A DNA stretch of 64,000 nt from Wolbachia endosymbiont (group A) of Anomoia purmunda (GCF_947251545.1 NZ_OX366362.1:434001-498000); one strand, 5' to 3'. Positions 1 to 11,114 are shown, counted from the stretch's first letter. Numbers and translations are program-made. The notes: a model not told the origin generated them from the letters alone.

Positions 1-836
1 AGTACGCAATTATATATCAGCGCTCGATTATGGACTAAAACGTTTATAGTCCCTTCCAGTGTCGCTCCGATTAATTAAGGAAATTCACGGGAGGCTGATG
101 CAAAGAGCAAGGCCAGGGGAATTTCGTCTAGTACAAAACTGGATTGGAAGTCCAGGGTGTACAATAAATACGGCAAAATATGTCCCGCCAGCACCAAATG
201 AATTGATAAGTTGCTTGCGCTCTTTTGAAAAGTTTCTACATGATAGAACATTACCCCCACTTATACATATAGCTCTATGTCATTATCAATTTGAAGCGAT
301 TCACCCATTCTTGGACGGCAATGGACGTATTGGGCGTTTATTAATAACATTACTTCTGATCGAAAGAAAATTATTATCATCACCTCTGTTATACTTAAGT
401 GCATTTTTTGAAGCTACAAGAAGTGAGTATTATGACCAACTTTACAATATAAGCAACAGAGGCACGTGGCATGATTGGTTCTCTTATTTCTTAAATGGTG
501 TTAGTACTGCAATCATTGGACGCGTTGTCAAGAGCAGAACGAATTAACATTTTGATTGCAAATTGGCAAACTGAAGTTAGTTCTAAAACTGAAGGAGTTG
601 CAAGTGGTATTGTAAGGTATCTCGCTGTAAACCCTTACTTTACTATAAGGAAAGTAGTTGAAAACTTAGGTGTCGTATTTACAACAGCCCAAAGAGCAAT
701 CGTAAAGCTTGAAGATTTAGGCATCGTTTCACAAACTTCTCAAGGAAAGAGAGATCGGGTTTATTGTGCAACTGATATTTTGAATATTCTAGAAGAACCA
801 ACTAAGATTACAGAGAATTTCGATAGCACATTGTAG
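1..836 (+). pseudogene. Fic family protein, disrupted (5' end outside window)
   Basis: Fic proteins transfer AMP or other nucleotide groups onto target proteins. The Fic motif HPFLDGNGRIGR is intact near base 300, followed by a C-terminal winged-helix region (about 560-800), as in bacterial DNA-binding Fic proteins. Two lesions are visible. In the frame of the core, an in-frame TAG at 47-49 interrupts a stretch that otherwise reads YGLKRL then SLPVSLRLI. A second lesion near 500-515 moves the reading frame, so the core frame ends at 547 while the winged-helix part continues in another frame to 836. A GTG at 59 could start a shortened product, but it would lack the N-terminal part and the winged helix. 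I read this as a decaying gene; the 5' end lies upstream of the window. Confidence 0.85.
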
Positions 837-954
837 CTATTGTGATGAATAAATTCAGCAAACAGCAAACTTAAAGAGTCTGATCCAATGGACATGCTGA
901 ACAAAAAGTAAGGAGCTCCTTTTGGAGGATTATATTAACTTATTAATTAATTGC

Positions 955-983
955 TTGACTTTTAGCAGGATTTATTATATTAT
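955..983 (+). promoter_or_regulatory. sigma70-type promoter of the ankyrin gene
   Basis: TTGACT at 955-960 and TATTAT at 978-983 are separated by exactly 17 bases. The start codon follows 39 bases after the -10 box, with AAGGAGGA as a strong ribosome binding site at about 1010-1017. Confidence 0.6.
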
Positions 984-1021
984 TTATTAATGAGTAATGC
1001 AATCAAACCAAGGAGGATAGC

Positions 1022-1867
1022 ATGATGAATAATTTGGATTCAATAATTCTTGGAATAAAAGATGGTGAAAAGGCGATTGAAGATTTAAGGGTTGTGCTTA
1101 AAAAAAGAAAAGAAGAAGTTATCACTACACAGACATTTAATTACGCTTTACAATGCCCACAAACTACAAAGAAAGCGATAGTACACGAAATTCTGCTTCA
1201 TTTTATACAAAATTCTGGCGAGCAATCACTAGAACAAGTAATACAATGCTTAGATAAAGCAATACAATCTAGGATATATGCAAAAAACAACCCAATAAGA
1301 AATCTAGATGAAGAATTTCGTACTCATATAAACTTTAAAGATGAAAAGGGAAATACATTACTACATCATGCAGTTATAGGTAATAAAACTGAAGAAATAA
1401 CCACCCTTCTTGTTACATATAGTGCAAATCCTTTGATACAAAATGCGGATAATAAAATTCCTTTAGATTTAGCTCAAGGAGAAACAAAAAAAGTGCTTAT
1501 TAAAAGTATGAAAAAACAAGCTAATACGAAAAAAGGAAGCGCTATGATAGGCAGTTTGGTGCCTGGCATAATGATTGGTGGTTTTCTTGGTGTTGTACTT
1601 GGAGCTGGTGTGTGTGTTGCAGTAAGTCTTTCTGGTGGTATGATACTAGGTGTAATGATAGCACCTGTTCTTGTTGCTAGTATAGCTGTTGGGCTGGCCA
1701 TGTATTTTTTGAGTCAAGACTATGAACAGGCTAAAGCGATAGAAAAAACTATTAGCACTGTTAGCTCTGAAATATCTGTTGATGATGCAACTGCTGCAAA
1801 TGGTAAAATGATAAAGAAGGGCTACAACTTACATAGAAAAAGCTATAGTATTTTTCAAACTAAATAA
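1022..1867 (+). CDS. ankyrin-repeat protein with C-terminal transmembrane hairpin
   Basis: A 281-residue protein. Residues about 110-155 form one clear ankyrin repeat (KGNTLLHHAV, then a second degenerate unit NKIPLDLA). Residues about 172-232 hold two hydrophobic segments rich in Gly, Val and Ala, likely a membrane hairpin, followed by a short polar tail. The N-terminal third is helical and lysine-rich with no recognised domain. The first of two adjacent ATG codons is used because AAGGAGGA lies at ideal distance. Ankyrin proteins are numerous in Wolbachia and some are suspected host-interaction factors; that role is inference here. The gene stands alone with its own promoter. Confidence 0.8.
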   Translation: MMNNLDSIILGIKDGEKAIEDLRVVLKKRKEEVITTQTFNYALQCPQTTKKAIVHEILLHFIQNSGEQSLEQVIQCLDKAIQSRIYAKNNPIRNLDEEFRTHINFKDEKGNTLLHHAVIGNKTEEITTLLVTYSANPLIQNADNKIPLDLAQGETKKVLIKSMKKQANTKKGSAMIGSLVPGIMIGGFLGVVLGAGVCVAVSLSGGMILGVMIAPVLVASIAVGLAMYFLSQDYEQAKAIEKTISTVSSEISVDDATAANGKMIKKGYNLHRKSYSIFQTK

Positions 1868-1889
1868 TAAATCTTGTAACTAGGATATT

Positions 1890-1921
1890 CTGGATTCCAG
1901 CGTCACGCGCTGGAATGACAA
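1890..1921. repeat. Wolbachia palindromic element, single unit
   Basis: An imperfect palindrome with arms TGGATTCCAGCG and CGCTGGAATGACA around TCACG. This is the same unit found in dozens of copies in this window and inside mutS, hscA and murF. Confidence 0.85.
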
Positions 1922-2110
1922 CTGTGTTTTTGCTTTTTTGTCATCAAATACTCCTACTCTTTATATCATCCAAGTGTCCTGACTACTTGGATCCAAGAAA
2001 TTTAATTGTTTTAAATTTTCCCCTCTATACACCTATTTAAAATTTATGTTATTCACATGTGCAATATAATCTATAATAACGTTTATCAATACAATATATT
2101 AAAAAATATT

Positions 2111-4606
2111 ATGAGCTTCGTAAAAGAAAAAAACACCCCTGTGATGGAGCAGTATTTGAACCTGAAAGCTCAATACAAGGATCATCTGCTATTTTATAGG
2201 CTAGGAGATTTTTATGAATTGTTTTTCGATGACGCTATTAAAGCTGCGAAATTGCTGAATATAGTGCTCACTAAGAGAGGTAATTCGTGTGGGCAGGACA
2301 TACCAATGTGTGGAGTGCCAGCACACAGTAGTGAATCTTACCTACACAAGCTAATAGATTTAGGATTCAAAGTAGCAATCTGTGACCAATTAGAAACTGC
2401 TGATGAAGCAAAAAAGAGGGGCTATAAATCCATAGTAAAACGTGATGTAGTGCGAGTTGTAACTCCAGGTACAATTATAGAAGATTCACTACTGGAGGAT
2501 AAAAGCAATAATTATCTCGCGTCTATAGTTGAACAAAATGACGAATATGCTATTAGTTGGCTTGAATTATCGACGGGAAAATTTTTTCACACTTTAACGA
2601 GTTTGAAAGCTCTAGATAGTGATTTATTGCGTATATCACCAAGAGAATTATTAATTTCTGAAAAATTCACTGAGGACGAAAAAATTAGATCGATTTTAAA
2701 AAATTATAAAATATCAATTACGCAACACGCACAGAGCTTTTTTGAGTATAGTAAATCTCACAGAACATTATGCGAGTTTTATAAAATCAGGGAACTTGGG
2801 AGTATAGGAAATTTCAGCAAAGTAGAAATCATGGCGTGTGGTGCACTGCTTGAATATGTCAGAGTAACACAAAGGGGCTCCATTCCAAGGCTTGAATTCC
2901 CAAAAACCTATAAGCAACAAAATTTCATGCTTATTGATGCTTCAGCAAGGAGAAATCTTGAGTTGTTTTCAACTCAATTTGGTGAAAAGAAAGGTTCACT
3001 AATTTCAGTTATTGATCACACAGTTACAGCCTCTGGTGGACGCCTGCTCAAACAAATGCTCGCTTCACCACTTGCTTGCTCTAAGGCGATTAATTTGAGG
3101 CTCAGCACCGCTCAATTTTTTGTAAATAATCATGAGCCACGCAGAAAAATACGAGAGATATTATCTAACATTCCAGATATTGAGAGGTCTTTATCGCGCT
3201 TAATACTAGGGCGTGGTTCACCAAAGGATATGAACCTATTAAAAATAGGCCTAGGAAAGACTTTAGAATTGTCTGAGTTCTTATGTAAAATTGAATCAGG
3301 TGAAAATGGATCTCTCCCACAAAAATATGTCATCCAAACTGGGATCCAGCCAGCGTCACGCACTGGAATGACAGTAAAATCAGACGAGAGTGAACTAAGC
3401 ACAATACATAAAAGCCTTGGCAATCATAAAGACCTATTTGAACTGTTAAATAGTGCTATACTCGATAATAACCTCAGTTCCGTGAAAGAAGGAGGATTTA
3501 TTCACTCAAAATACAACTCAGAATTATCTGAGTTATCCTACATATTAAATAATAGTAATAAACTAATAACCAAACTCCGTGAATCTTATCGCGACCTCAC
3601 TGGCATTGCCGCACTCAAAATATTACACAACAACATACTTGGTTATTACGTTGAAGTGTCGGCAAATCACAAAATAACTTCGGATATATTTATTCATAGG
3701 CAAAGCTTAGCAAATAGCATGCGCTACACTACTAATGAATTGAAAGAACTAGAAAATAAAATTCTTACGGCACGTGATACTGCAATCGGCTTAGAAATGA
3801 AAATTTTTAGTGAACTGTGTAGTGAAGTCGCTAAAGAATCTGAAAAAATTGCTCTTGCTGCAAATGCTTTGGCAAAACTTGATATTAGAACCGCATTTGC
3901 AGAGCTTGCAGTGCAAAATAATTACGTAAAACCCATTATTGATGACAGCAAAGAGTTCAATATCTGTAGCGGAAGACATCCAGTGGTTGAAGTTAACGAT
4001 AAATTCATTGCAAATAGCATCAATTTAGCTGGTATACATCTAATTACTGGTCCTAATATGGCTGGAAAAAGCACTTTCTTGAGGCAAAACGCTCTCATTG
4101 CAGTTTTAGCTCATATGGGATCGTTTGTGCCAGCAAAGAGTGCACATATTGGAGTGATTGACAAGATATTCAGCAGGGTTGGCGCAACGGATAATATAAC
4201 AGCTGGTTATTCTACCTTCATGGTAGAGATGATCGAAACAGCAACGATAGTAAATCAGGCAACGGACCGTTCCTTGGTGATACTTGATGAAATTGGTAGG
4301 GGCACAGGGGTGTATGATGGATTATCTATTGCACAGGCGGTGATTGAACATATTCACAATGTAAATAAGTGCCGCGCCATTTTTGCAACTCATTATCATG
4401 AATTAACTAAAGTAAGCAAATACTTGAAGAACGTGAAATGTTTTTGTGTAAAAATAAGAGAGTGGAACGGAGAGGTTATCTTTCTACATGAAGTAATTGA
4501 AGGCATTGCAGATGAGTCATATGGAATACATGTAGCAAAACTTGCTGGTTTTCCTGATTCTGTTTTAAATAGAGCAAGTGAAGTGTTTGAGGAGCTGAAG
4601 GCTTGA
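2111..4606 (+). CDS. mutS: DNA mismatch repair protein MutS
   Basis: MutS binds base mismatches and, with ATP, recruits MutL. From the ATG at 2111 the product is 831 residues, the usual family length. The N-terminal mismatch-binding domain has the conserved [11 protein letters not shown] motif; the C-terminal ATPase has Walker [11 protein letters not shown], Walker [12 protein letters not shown] and FATHYHEL. The open frame extends upstream to 2057, but those 18 residues are AT-rich and unlike MutS, so 2111 is preferred. A palindromic element is inserted in frame between the lever and clamp region (3329-3372; see separate entry). No mutL is nearby; the gene appears monocistronic. Confidence 0.96.
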   Translation: MSFVKEKNTPVMEQYLNLKAQYKDHLLFYRLGDFYELFFDDAIKAAKLLNIVLTKRGNSCGQDIPMCGVPAHSSESYLHKLIDLGFKVAICDQLETADEAKKRGYKSIVKRDVVRVVTPGTIIEDSLLEDKSNNYLASIVEQNDEYAISWLELSTGKFFHTLTSLKALDSDLLRISPRELLISEKFTEDEKIRSILKNYKISITQHAQSFFEYSKSHRTLCEFYKIRELGSIGNFSKVEIMACGALLEYVRVTQRGSIPRLEFPKTYKQQNFMLIDASARRNLELFSTQFGEKKGSLISVIDHTVTASGGRLLKQMLASPLACSKAINLRLSTAQFFVNNHEPRRKIREILSNIPDIERSLSRLILGRGSPKDMNLLKIGLGKTLELSEFLCKIESGENGSLPQKYVIQTGIQPASRTGMTVKSDESELSTIHKSLGNHKDLFELLNSAILDNNLSSVKEGGFIHSKYNSELSELSYILNNSNKLITKLRESYRDLTGIAALKILHNNILGYYVEVSANHKITSDIFIHRQSLANSMRYTTNELKELENKILTARDTAIGLEMKIFSELCSEVAKESEKIALAANALAKLDIRTAFAELAVQNNYVKPIIDDSKEFNICSGRHPVVEVNDKFIANSINLAGIHLITGPNMAGKSTFLRQNALIAVLAHMGSFVPAKSAHIGVIDKIFSRVGATDNITAGYSTFMVEMIETATIVNQATDRSLVILDEIGRGTGVYDGLSIAQAVIEHIHNVNKCRAIFATHYHELTKVSKYLKNVKCFCVKIREWNGEVIFLHEVIEGIADESYGIHVAKLAGFPDSVLNRASEVFEELKA
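3329..3372 (+). repeat. palindromic element inserted in frame in mutS
   Basis: The bases match the intergenic palindromes (GTCATCC...GGATCCAG and CAGCG...GGAATGAC). They are translated as roughly [15 protein letters not shown] without breaking the frame. The site lies after the helical connector, in a stretch expected to be surface exposed. Expansion by an in-frame palindrome is known for Rickettsia and Wolbachia palindromic elements. Confidence 0.85.
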
Positions 4607-4656
4607 ATCATTATTATAAGTGAAGAATTACCTATACAATCGTGGTAGTAGCTATA

Positions 4657-5118
4657 GAAACGAAAAACTTACTTGACACCCTTCGCCAGCGCCCTTATCA
4701 TGATAGTGAAGCTATTGTATTTGCTTTCGCCAATCTGCAGATTAAAAGGTAAGGATTACTTAATGTATCAGCGTCTTACGTTCAATTTTTTGCAGTATAT
4801 AGATACTGTATGTCTTTACAAAACTTCATCTACATCTAGATTTTTATCTAAATAAGCTGAACGCGCTTATAAAGCGTTCAAGACATCACCCAACGTCAAA
4901 TTTTAAAATAGAGAGTGAATAACTAGCTACTGCGGGTTTTCTATGCCTTTTTTTTCTGCCTGGTAAATTTCTTAAATATTAAAGCTAAGGTTAGTTGCAT
5001 TTAAAAGCAGCTAAATTGCAGCGTTTAAGACTTAAAAACGCCAAATTGACAATAGAGAGTAACCGGGGCTTCTTTTGCCTTTTTTTTCGTTTGGTAAGTT
5101 TCTTAATATTTATGGCTA
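4657..5118 (+). repeat. dispersed 450-bp intergenic repeat, copy 1
   Basis: This non-coding block recurs at 34945-35391 (same strand), 43395-43638 plus 44949-44975 (minus, interrupted) and 53620-54083 (minus). It starts near GAAACGAAAAACTT...TTGACACCC and ends with TTGGTAAGTTTCTTA. It contains a small hairpin AACGCGCTTATAAAGCGTT and two related sub-blocks, each with a CCTTTTTTTTC run followed by GGTAAATTTCTTA. The short open frames in it are not conserved between copies. Confidence 0.8.
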
Positions 5119-5121
5119 AAC

Positions 5122-5733
5122 GACAATCGTCATCCCGCTACGTGTTAGCGGGATCTAGAGATACCGCGGCGGTATGACGTAGGACTGCTGTCATTCCAGT
5201 GCTCCTTTTTTTGTTATCCCAGTGCCCAGACACTGGGATCTAGCCTTTATTATGCAGTCACTTGGTTGAAATTAAGTCTTCTGGATCCCAGTGTCAGCTA
5301 CTTGGATGACATCATAGGGACACTGGGATGACAGGGGAGGGAGGCTACTTGAATGACACCATTCTTTTTCCTGGATCCAAGTAGTCAAGCTACTCGGATG
5401 ACAGGCTAGCCTGACAATCGTCATCCCGCTACATGTTAGCGGGATCTAGAGATACCGCGGCGGTATGACGTAGGACTGCTGTCATCCCAGTGCTCCTTTT
5501 TTTGTCATCCCAGTCTGGGATCTATTTTGCATGTAACTCCAATTGTGTTTTGGCATAAAACGCGACGCGTATTAGACTTATTTGCAAGCAAAGCTTGCTA
5601 GATCCCAGTGTCAAGCACTGGGATGACATCATAGGGACACTGGGATGACAGGGGAGGGAGGCTACTTGAATGACACCATTCTTTTTCCTGGATCCAAGTA
5701 GTCAAGCTACTTGGATGACACTTTTGTACTTGA
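5122..5733. repeat. cluster of Wolbachia palindromic elements with internal duplication
   Basis: About 600 bases are built from several palindrome types: CCCGCTA...TAGCGGG, ATACCGCGGCGGTAT, and the CCCAGTG...CACTGGG family. A compound block at about 5122-5398 is repeated at about 5412-5716 with small changes. The stretch from about 5515 to 5604 (AACTCCAATTGTGTTTTGGC... to GCTAGATC) reappears at 35770-35852. No gene is supported. Confidence 0.85.
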
Positions 5734-5747
5734 TGCAAGATTATATC

Positions 5748-5776
5748 TTGAAAAAATTAAGTTTTAATGCTATAAA
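5748..5776 (+). promoter_or_regulatory. promoter of iscS
   Basis: TTGAAA at 5748-5753 and TATAAA at 5771-5776 are spaced by 17 bases, and the start codon is 33 bases downstream. No IscR-like operator is evident. Confidence 0.55.
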
Positions 5777-5808
5777 ATAATTGTAAATTTTGTCTCCGTG
5801 GTAGCTTT

Positions 5809-7056
5809 ATGAATGTTGAAAGTAAAAAAATACATGATGCTAAAATAAAATTACCAATATTTCTTGATTATCAATCTACTACTAAAGTGGATCCCCGTGT
5901 TTTAGAGGTGATGATACCTTACTTTGGTGAGTTCAGCAATGCACACTCTCGCAGCCATTCATTTGGTTGGACTGCTGAAGAAGCAGTGGAAAAAGCAAGG
6001 AAACACATCGCTGATCTGGTGAACGTAGATAGCAAAGAAATTATCTTTACCTCAGGTGCAACTGAGTCAAATAATACAGCAATCAAGGGCGTTGCTCACT
6101 TTTATAAAAATAAAGGAAATCATATAATAACTGTCTGCACGGAGCATAAGTGTGTTCTGGATTCTTGTCGGCATCTGGAAAATGAAGGCTTTAAAGTTAC
6201 ATATTTGCCTGTTAAGCAAAACGGAATTATAGATTTAACAAAGCTTGAGGAAGCAATTACTGATAAAACAATCCTGGTTTCAGTGATGATGGTAAATAAT
6301 GAAATCGGAATAATTCAGCCTGTCAAAGAAATTGGTGCAATATGTAGAAAGTATAATATATTTTTCCACACAGATGCAGCTCAAAGCTTTGGAAAAGTTC
6401 CAATTGATGTTAATGAGATGTGCATTGATCTTATGAGTCTCTCTAGCCACAAAATTTATGGACCTATGGGAATAGGCGCATTATACGTTCGTAAAAAGGG
6501 CTCTCGTGTTAGATTGACACCATTGATCAGCGGTGGTGGACAAGAAAGAGGTATGCGTTCTGGAACAGTTCCAACTCCCCTTGCAGTTGGTTTTGGTGAA
6601 GCGGCACGTATTGCTAAAGAAGAAATGGAAACAGAGGCAAGCAAATTGGAAGGACTGAGGAATATTTTGTACAATAGGATAAAAGAAGCATTTCCTGATA
6701 TCGTTTTAAATGGTGACTATGAAAATAGAATTCCTGGCAACCTAAACTTGAGCTTTCCCTATGTTGAGGGTGAGTCTCTCATCATGGCAATCAAGGATTT
6801 AGCAGTAAGTTCTGGTTCTGCGTGCACGTCTGCGTCTCTTGAGCCTTCCTATGTCATACGGTCGTTAAATAATGGCCATGACCTTGAGCATTCATCAATT
6901 AGATTTGGCCTAGGCCGATTTACAACCAAAGAAGAAGTTTTGTACGCAGCAGATCTTATTACTAAAAATGTTGGCCGACTGAGAGAAATGAGCCCACTTT
7001 GGGAGATGGTACAAGAAGGAGTAGATTTGAACACCGTGAAATGGGACTCTCATTAA
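5809..7056 (+). CDS. iscS: cysteine desulfurase IscS
   Basis: IscS takes sulfur from cysteine and delivers it to IscU for Fe-S clusters and to thiolation enzymes. The 415-residue product has the PLP-binding lysine in [10 protein letters not shown] and the mobile-loop active cysteine in [13 protein letters not shown], plus the histidine in [10 protein letters not shown]. It starts about 12 residues before the usual family start; the ATG at 5809 follows a good promoter. The partner genes iscU, iscA, hscB and hscA lie 9.7-14 kb away on the other strand, so the usual isc operon is split in this genome, with repeats and IS elements in between. Confidence 0.95.
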   Translation: MNVESKKIHDAKIKLPIFLDYQSTTKVDPRVLEVMIPYFGEFSNAHSRSHSFGWTAEEAVEKARKHIADLVNVDSKEIIFTSGATESNNTAIKGVAHFYKNKGNHIITVCTEHKCVLDSCRHLENEGFKVTYLPVKQNGIIDLTKLEEAITDKTILVSVMMVNNEIGIIQPVKEIGAICRKYNIFFHTDAAQSFGKVPIDVNEMCIDLMSLSSHKIYGPMGIGALYVRKKGSRVRLTPLISGGGQERGMRSGTVPTPLAVGFGEAARIAKEEMETEASKLEGLRNILYNRIKEAFPDIVLNGDYENRIPGNLNLSFPYVEGESLIMAIKDLAVSSGSACTSASLEPSYVIRSLNNGHDLEHSSIRFGLGRFTTKEEVLYAADLITKNVGRLREMSPLWEMVQEGVDLNTVKWDSH

Positions 7057-7272
7057 ATGTATCCGTTCAGGCAATGGCGTCAACTTAAGGAAAAATATAA
7101 GCGATAGTGTGTAAAATTTCTCTCTAAATTTTTTATCATTAAATTATCCAAAGAGTGCAAGAAACAGCACTTTTGTTTCTGTTTTATTTCAACAAGAAAG
7201 TTTAAAATGTGTCCTTTTTAGGTAAAACATGCAAAAAGGAAAAAATCTTATTCTACAAATTAAAAATACAAT

Positions 7273-8151
7273 AGACTTCTTTCAAAATTGTTAGAGGGAG
7301 TGTAAGATGAAGTATTTGAAAGCATGAAATATAAGGAAATAGAAAAGTTAGAAGGAGAAAAGTTTCGACGTTTAACAGGGGTAAAAAAAGCAACATTTGA
7401 GCGAATGGTAGAAATTCTAGAAGTGGAGGATAAAAGAAAAAAAGCTAGAAGTGGAAGAAAAAGTAAACTTTGCATAGAAGACAGGCTACTTATGGCACTG
7501 GAATATATAAGAGAATATCGTACATATTTTCATATTGGGCAAAGCTATGGCATGAGTGAAAGTAACAGTTTTAAAATAATAAGATGGGTAGAAGACATAT
7601 TAATAAAACATCCAGATTTTGCATTACCAGGAAAAAAAGAGCTATTAAAGAGTGATGTAGAATATGAAGTTTTAGTAATAGACGGAACTGAAACGCCAGT
7701 AGAGAGACCAAAAAAAAGCAAAAGCCCTTCTACTCTGGAAAGAAAAAAAGGCATACTATAAAAACACAAATAGTAACAGAGAAGAAGAGTAGAAAAGTCA
7801 TATGCACATCTTTCTCGAATGGTAGAAAACACGGATGTTTAGAGAATCAAAGGTAGCAGTATTGCCGCAAACTAAAATCTTAGCTGATGCCGGCTACAGG
7901 GGAATGCAGAAGATACACAAAAATGTTGTATTACCGCACAGGAAAACGAAAAAGAATCCGTTAAGCAAAGAACAAAAAAAAGAGAACAGGGCACTTATGA
8001 GCCAAAGGGCAATTGTTGAAAACGTAATTGAAAAGGTTTAAAATCATCTCGGACAGGTATAGAAACCGACGAAAACGTTTTGGTTTAAGGTTTAATTTGA
8101 TTGCTGCAATTCACAATTTTGAGCTCCCTACATGAATTTTGAAAGAAGTCT
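7273..8151 (+). mobile_element. IS5-family element resembling ISWpi1
   Basis: The element is 879 bp, with terminal inverted repeats AGACTTCTTTCAAAATT at 7273-7289 and its complement at 8135-8151. The uninterrupted sequence in the inverted right arm shows the empty site, which gives a 3-bp target duplication AAT (7270-7272 and 8152-8154). The name ISWpi1 is from memory of the transposase and is not verified. Confidence 0.8.
7324..8135 (+). pseudogene. IS5-family transposase, frameshifted
   Basis: The N-terminal part is intact (MKYKEIEKLEGEKFRRLTGV ...) and reaches the first catalytic Asp in VIDGTETPVERP. The frame then shifts at an A8 run at about 7711, which may be a programmed slip site in intact copies. 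It shifts again near 7833 by an indel and near 8037, so the DAGYRG block and the C-terminal RAIVENVI block lie in different frames. At least the second and third shifts look like decay, so this copy cannot make transposase. Confidence 0.85.
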
Positions 8152-8666
8152 AATATACTCAAAAATTTTTCAGAAAATCCATAGGAGCTTTCATTAGCAA
8201 ACCCTCCTAAAGACATGATGGCGTTTAGGCTTATCTACTTTATTGCGGTAATCCGCAATTGGGGTTTTGATGGTGGAGTCTTACATGTCAATGGCTCCAT
8301 AAGTTCACATTCTATTCCCAAACTTTTTTTAACTAACTTTAAAATCATAGAAAATACTGTCGAAAAAGGAAGTTTTCTTGTTCGTGTAAAACTGTTTTTT
8401 CCAACACAATGGATTTTCTGAAAAGTTTTCGAGTATATTGCATTTTTAATTTGTAAGATAAGATCTTTTCCTTTTTGCATGCCTCACCTAAAAAAGGCAC
8501 ATTTTAAACTTTTTTGTTGAAATAAAATAGAAATAAAAGTGCTGTTTCTTGTAGTATTTTACTCCTTAACATCCCTTAAGTTGACGCCATTGGCTGAACG
8601 GATACCCGCTTCTGTCAGGGCATAGGATGACAGAAGTGGGCTTTAATAGCTGTAGTACTATAGCTG

Positions 8667-9086
8667 TTATACGCCAAAAGTAAGTATTAGATATAACAAA
8701 TAGAAGAAATTAGATAGAATGATTAAAGGGGCAAGGATATAAAGGTTTAACTTGAAATAACCTGATAAAATTTGAATCACACTTCCAAGTGCTGGCACCC
8801 ACGAAAGTAATGCAACTGCACAAATCAGTAGATTTCTTACGATTTTTGGTGTTTTATGCTCGTTCTCTAATTTGTGGTATGATTTTCGTATAGAGATTGT
8901 TATTCTACCTAAATACCAATTAACTATTCCACCAAGGCTTGATCCTAGTACTCCAAAAAATAACATCAGTAGTAAAGTGTGATACGACCTGAAATAAAGC
9001 ATGGTATTGAACACAAAACCTTGGTGTACAGGCAAGATTAACGATGATAATAGGCTGTCTTTAAACAGCAGAAAGTAATCTTCCAT
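8667..9086 (-). CDS. DedA/YqaA-like small membrane protein
   Basis: A 139-residue protein counted from the ATG at 9086; the open frame begins at a TTG at 9098, inside the end of cysS. It has hydrophobic segments at the N-terminal third (LMLFFGVLGSSLGGIVNWYLG) and two more toward the C terminus (LLICAVALLSWVPALGSVIQ and IILSNFFYLLYLI). The GxxxGxxxxYxxG and late Pro/Gly-rich membrane patch recall the DedA/SNARE-associated (VTT) family, proposed as lipid or undecaprenyl-phosphate transporters. Family membership is moderately sure, function is not. It follows cysS by five bases and is probably cotranscribed. Confidence 0.65.
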   Translation of the reverse strand: MEDYFLLFKDSLLSSLILPVHQGFVFNTMLYFRSYHTLLLMLFFGVLGSSLGGIVNWYLGRITISIRKSYHKLENEHKTPKIVRNLLICAVALLSWVPALGSVIQILSGYFKLNLYILAPLIILSNFFYLLYLILTFGV

Positions 9087-9091
9087 ATAAG

Positions 9092-10465
9092 TTACCAAGT
9101 TGTTGTACCATCTTCATTGTCAGAAATTGTAACCCCCATTTGTTTCAACTGATCCCTTATTTTGTCTGCATTATCGTAATTTTTATTTTTTTTTGCAATT
9201 TTTCTTAAGTCTATCAACCTCTCTATTTCTTGATGACTCACACCAGCAGTAAACCACTCTTGATAACTTGACTCAAGAAGACCAATAAATCTGGCACTCT
9301 TAACAAAACTCTCAGTTAATTTGAGCTTCTCACTTTCATTACTCATTTTGTTAATTTTTGTAGCCATTTCATGCAATATAGCTAGAGCTTCAGGGATGTT
9401 TAAGTCGTTTTTTAAAGCGTCTATAAAATCTTTAGAAATCTCTGCGTTACTTTCATCAATATTCGTTGTATCTAAACCACGTAATAACCGATAAAATTTG
9501 TTTAAGGTTTCCTGTGCATCAGAAATAACGTTTTCTGTCCAATCAAGTGCTTTTCTGTAGTAAGTTTTGAGCAGTGCATAGCGTATTACTTCACCCTTTA
9601 TTCCACTATCTAGCAAATCTCTTACTTTGACTATATTAAATAAGGACTTGCTCATTTTTTCTTCATTTACTGTAAGAAAGCCGTTATGTATCCAGTATTT
9701 TGCAAACATTGATCCAGCAAATGCAGACTTACTCTGTGCAATTTCATTTTCATGGTGAGGAAATTGTAAATCTATGCCGCCACCATGAATATCAAAATCT
9801 TTGCCAAGGTAAGCATATGACATTGCTGAGCATTCTATATGCCATCCAGGCCTGCCCTCCCCCCATGGGCTATTCCAATAACTTGAAAGTTTGTAGTCAA
9901 TATCATTTGCAGGCTTCCACAGCACAAAATCTCCCGGGTGCTTTTTATTTTCATTAACTTCAACTCTGCTACCTGGAACCAATTCATCAGTTTTTTTTCC
10001 TGATAAAGCACCATATTCATGGTAAGATTCTACACTAAAATATACATGTTTATTGGATTCATAAGCATGACCAGATCGCAGCAAATGTTCAATTAATTCT
10101 ATAATATAATCTACGTTTTCCGTTGCTTTTGGTTCGTATGTTGGTTTTTTACAATTTATGCTTTCCATATCATCATGAAAAGCTTTAATGTAATATGTGG
10201 TTATACTTTCTATGTTGCTATTTTTCTCACTTGCTGCATTAATTATCTTATCATCAATGTCGGTTATATTACGTACATAGGTAACTTTGCCATAACAAAA
10301 CTTAAGTAGCTGAAATAACACATCATAAACAACAACAGACCGTGCATTGCCTATATGTGCTGTGTCATATACTGTTGGTCCGCAAACATACATTTTCACA
10401 TGATCTTTATCGATTGGTGTAAAAAGCTCCTTTTTTTTTGTTAAGGTGTTGTAAAGCCTAACCAT
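9092..10465 (-). CDS. cysS: cysteinyl-tRNA synthetase
   Basis: This enzyme attaches cysteine to tRNA-Cys. It is a class I synthetase with the HIGH-type motif [15 protein letters not shown], zinc-site GWHIECSAM and the KMSKS loop EEKMSKSL. From the ATG at 10465 it is 457 residues, the usual length; eleven extra upstream codons (to 10498) overlap exoD and are not family-like. The start codon overlaps the stop region of the upstream exoD gene, so the two are translationally close, and the DedA-like gene follows directly. Confidence 0.95.
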   Translation of the reverse strand: MVRLYNTLTKKKELFTPIDKDHVKMYVCGPTVYDTAHIGNARSVVVYDVLFQLLKFCYGKVTYVRNITDIDDKIINAASEKNSNIESITTYYIKAFHDDMESINCKKPTYEPKATENVDYIIELIEHLLRSGHAYESNKHVYFSVESYHEYGALSGKKTDELVPGSRVEVNENKKHPGDFVLWKPANDIDYKLSSYWNSPWGEGRPGWHIECSAMSYAYLGKDFDIHGGGIDLQFPHHENEIAQSKSAFAGSMFAKYWIHNGFLTVNEEKMSKSLFNIVKVRDLLDSGIKGEVIRYALLKTYYRKALDWTENVISDAQETLNKFYRLLRGLDTTNIDESNAEISKDFIDALKNDLNIPEALAILHEMATKINKMSNESEKLKLTESFVKSARFIGLLESSYQEWFTAGVSHQEIERLIDLRKIAKKNKNYDNADKIRDQLKQMGVTISDNEDGTTTW

Positions 10466-11114
10466 ATACGAAGCTTTTGAGAAAAGAAAATGCCCCAATG
10501 ATAAGTTGTGGCCCTTTGACTACTACAACAAGAGTAAGCAATAGCCCACACAATGATATTAAAACTCCCAATATGGATAGAAACCCATCTTTACTCATAA
10601 TGCCAAGCGAAATAAGAGTCGTACCAATTGCAGGAATGAAGTTAGTAAGAGGTAGTGGAAGAGCTATCGATAATGCACAAAGCAACATTACAAAAGCTAA
10701 AATCTTTTCACCGGGCCCATAGAAAATAAAAGACATTCTTGGTTTCATGAACTTTTCTATTTTTTTTAATGCTGGAGAAGTTTTTTCCACCACAAGAGCT
10801 AGTGTTGAACGCTGAAAAGATCTTCTTTCTAGCCAACTGGGCATCCAAGGAGAATCAAATCCAAATAAAAGCTGCAGTGAGAATAAGATTAAAGGTATAG
10901 AAAGAATAGTTGTATAACCAGGTGGAACCGGTACAGGCACCGATAGCGGCAAGGAGAAGATGATTATTAAAATACCAAAACCGCGCTCATGCAAAGCTGC
11001 TTTAATGTCAAACAAAGTTACTTTATCGCTATCATTGTTATTGGTATCTGCAACCTCTTTTAGAATATCAGAAGCTAATTTTTTATTTTCGGTCAGTTTC
11101 TTACTTTTTTGCAC
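10458..11114 (-). CDS. exoD: ExoD-family membrane protein, copy 2
   Basis: A 218-residue membrane protein of the ExoD (exopolysaccharide synthesis) family. Residues 1-45 are polar; the motif [20 protein letters not shown] is typical of the family, followed by further hydrophobic segments ([56 protein letters not shown]). The biochemical role is not established; rhizobial exoD mutants are altered in exopolysaccharide and stress tolerance. It is a near duplicate of the gene just upstream and overlaps the cysS start by eight bases. Confidence 0.8.
   Translation of the reverse strand: MQKSKKLTENKKLASDILKEVADTNNNDSDKVTLFDIKAALHERGFGILIIIFSLPLSVPVPVPPGYTTILSIPLILFSLQLLFGFDSPWMPSWLERRSFQRSTLALVVEKTSPALKKIEKFMKPRMSFIFYGPGEKILAFVMLLCALSIALPLPLTNFIPAIGTTLISLGIMSKDGFLSILGVLISLCGLLLTLVVVVKGPQLIIGAFSFLKSFVYG

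Larger units (their letters stand above)
7059..8606. mobile_element. inverted pair of 5' ends of an IS4-family element
   Basis: Left arm (7059-7272 continuing at 8152-8186) and right arm (8409-8606) are imperfect inverted copies. Both run from GTATCCGTTCAG through AATGGCGTCAACTTAAGG to the transposase start MQKGK and its first 25 or so codons. The right arm continues on the minus strand as an open fragment (8235-8480) resembling IS4 transposase N termini (RKLPFSTVFSMILKLVKKS). The rest of the transposase is missing. The left arm is split by an IS5-family element. This is a dead remnant. Confidence 0.75.

Noticed and set aside
910..921. 12-bp palindrome AAGGAGCTCCTT before the ankyrin gene
   Set aside because: Too short and without loop or T run to be a terminator; no further support for an operator.
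2057..2110. Longer N terminus of MutS
   Set aside because: AT-rich, unlike the family, and no ribosome binding site; ATG 2111 gives the usual start.
5122..5733. Possible CRISPR array
   Set aside because: Repeats are palindromes of several types with no regular spacing, no uniform direct repeat, and no cas genes in the window.
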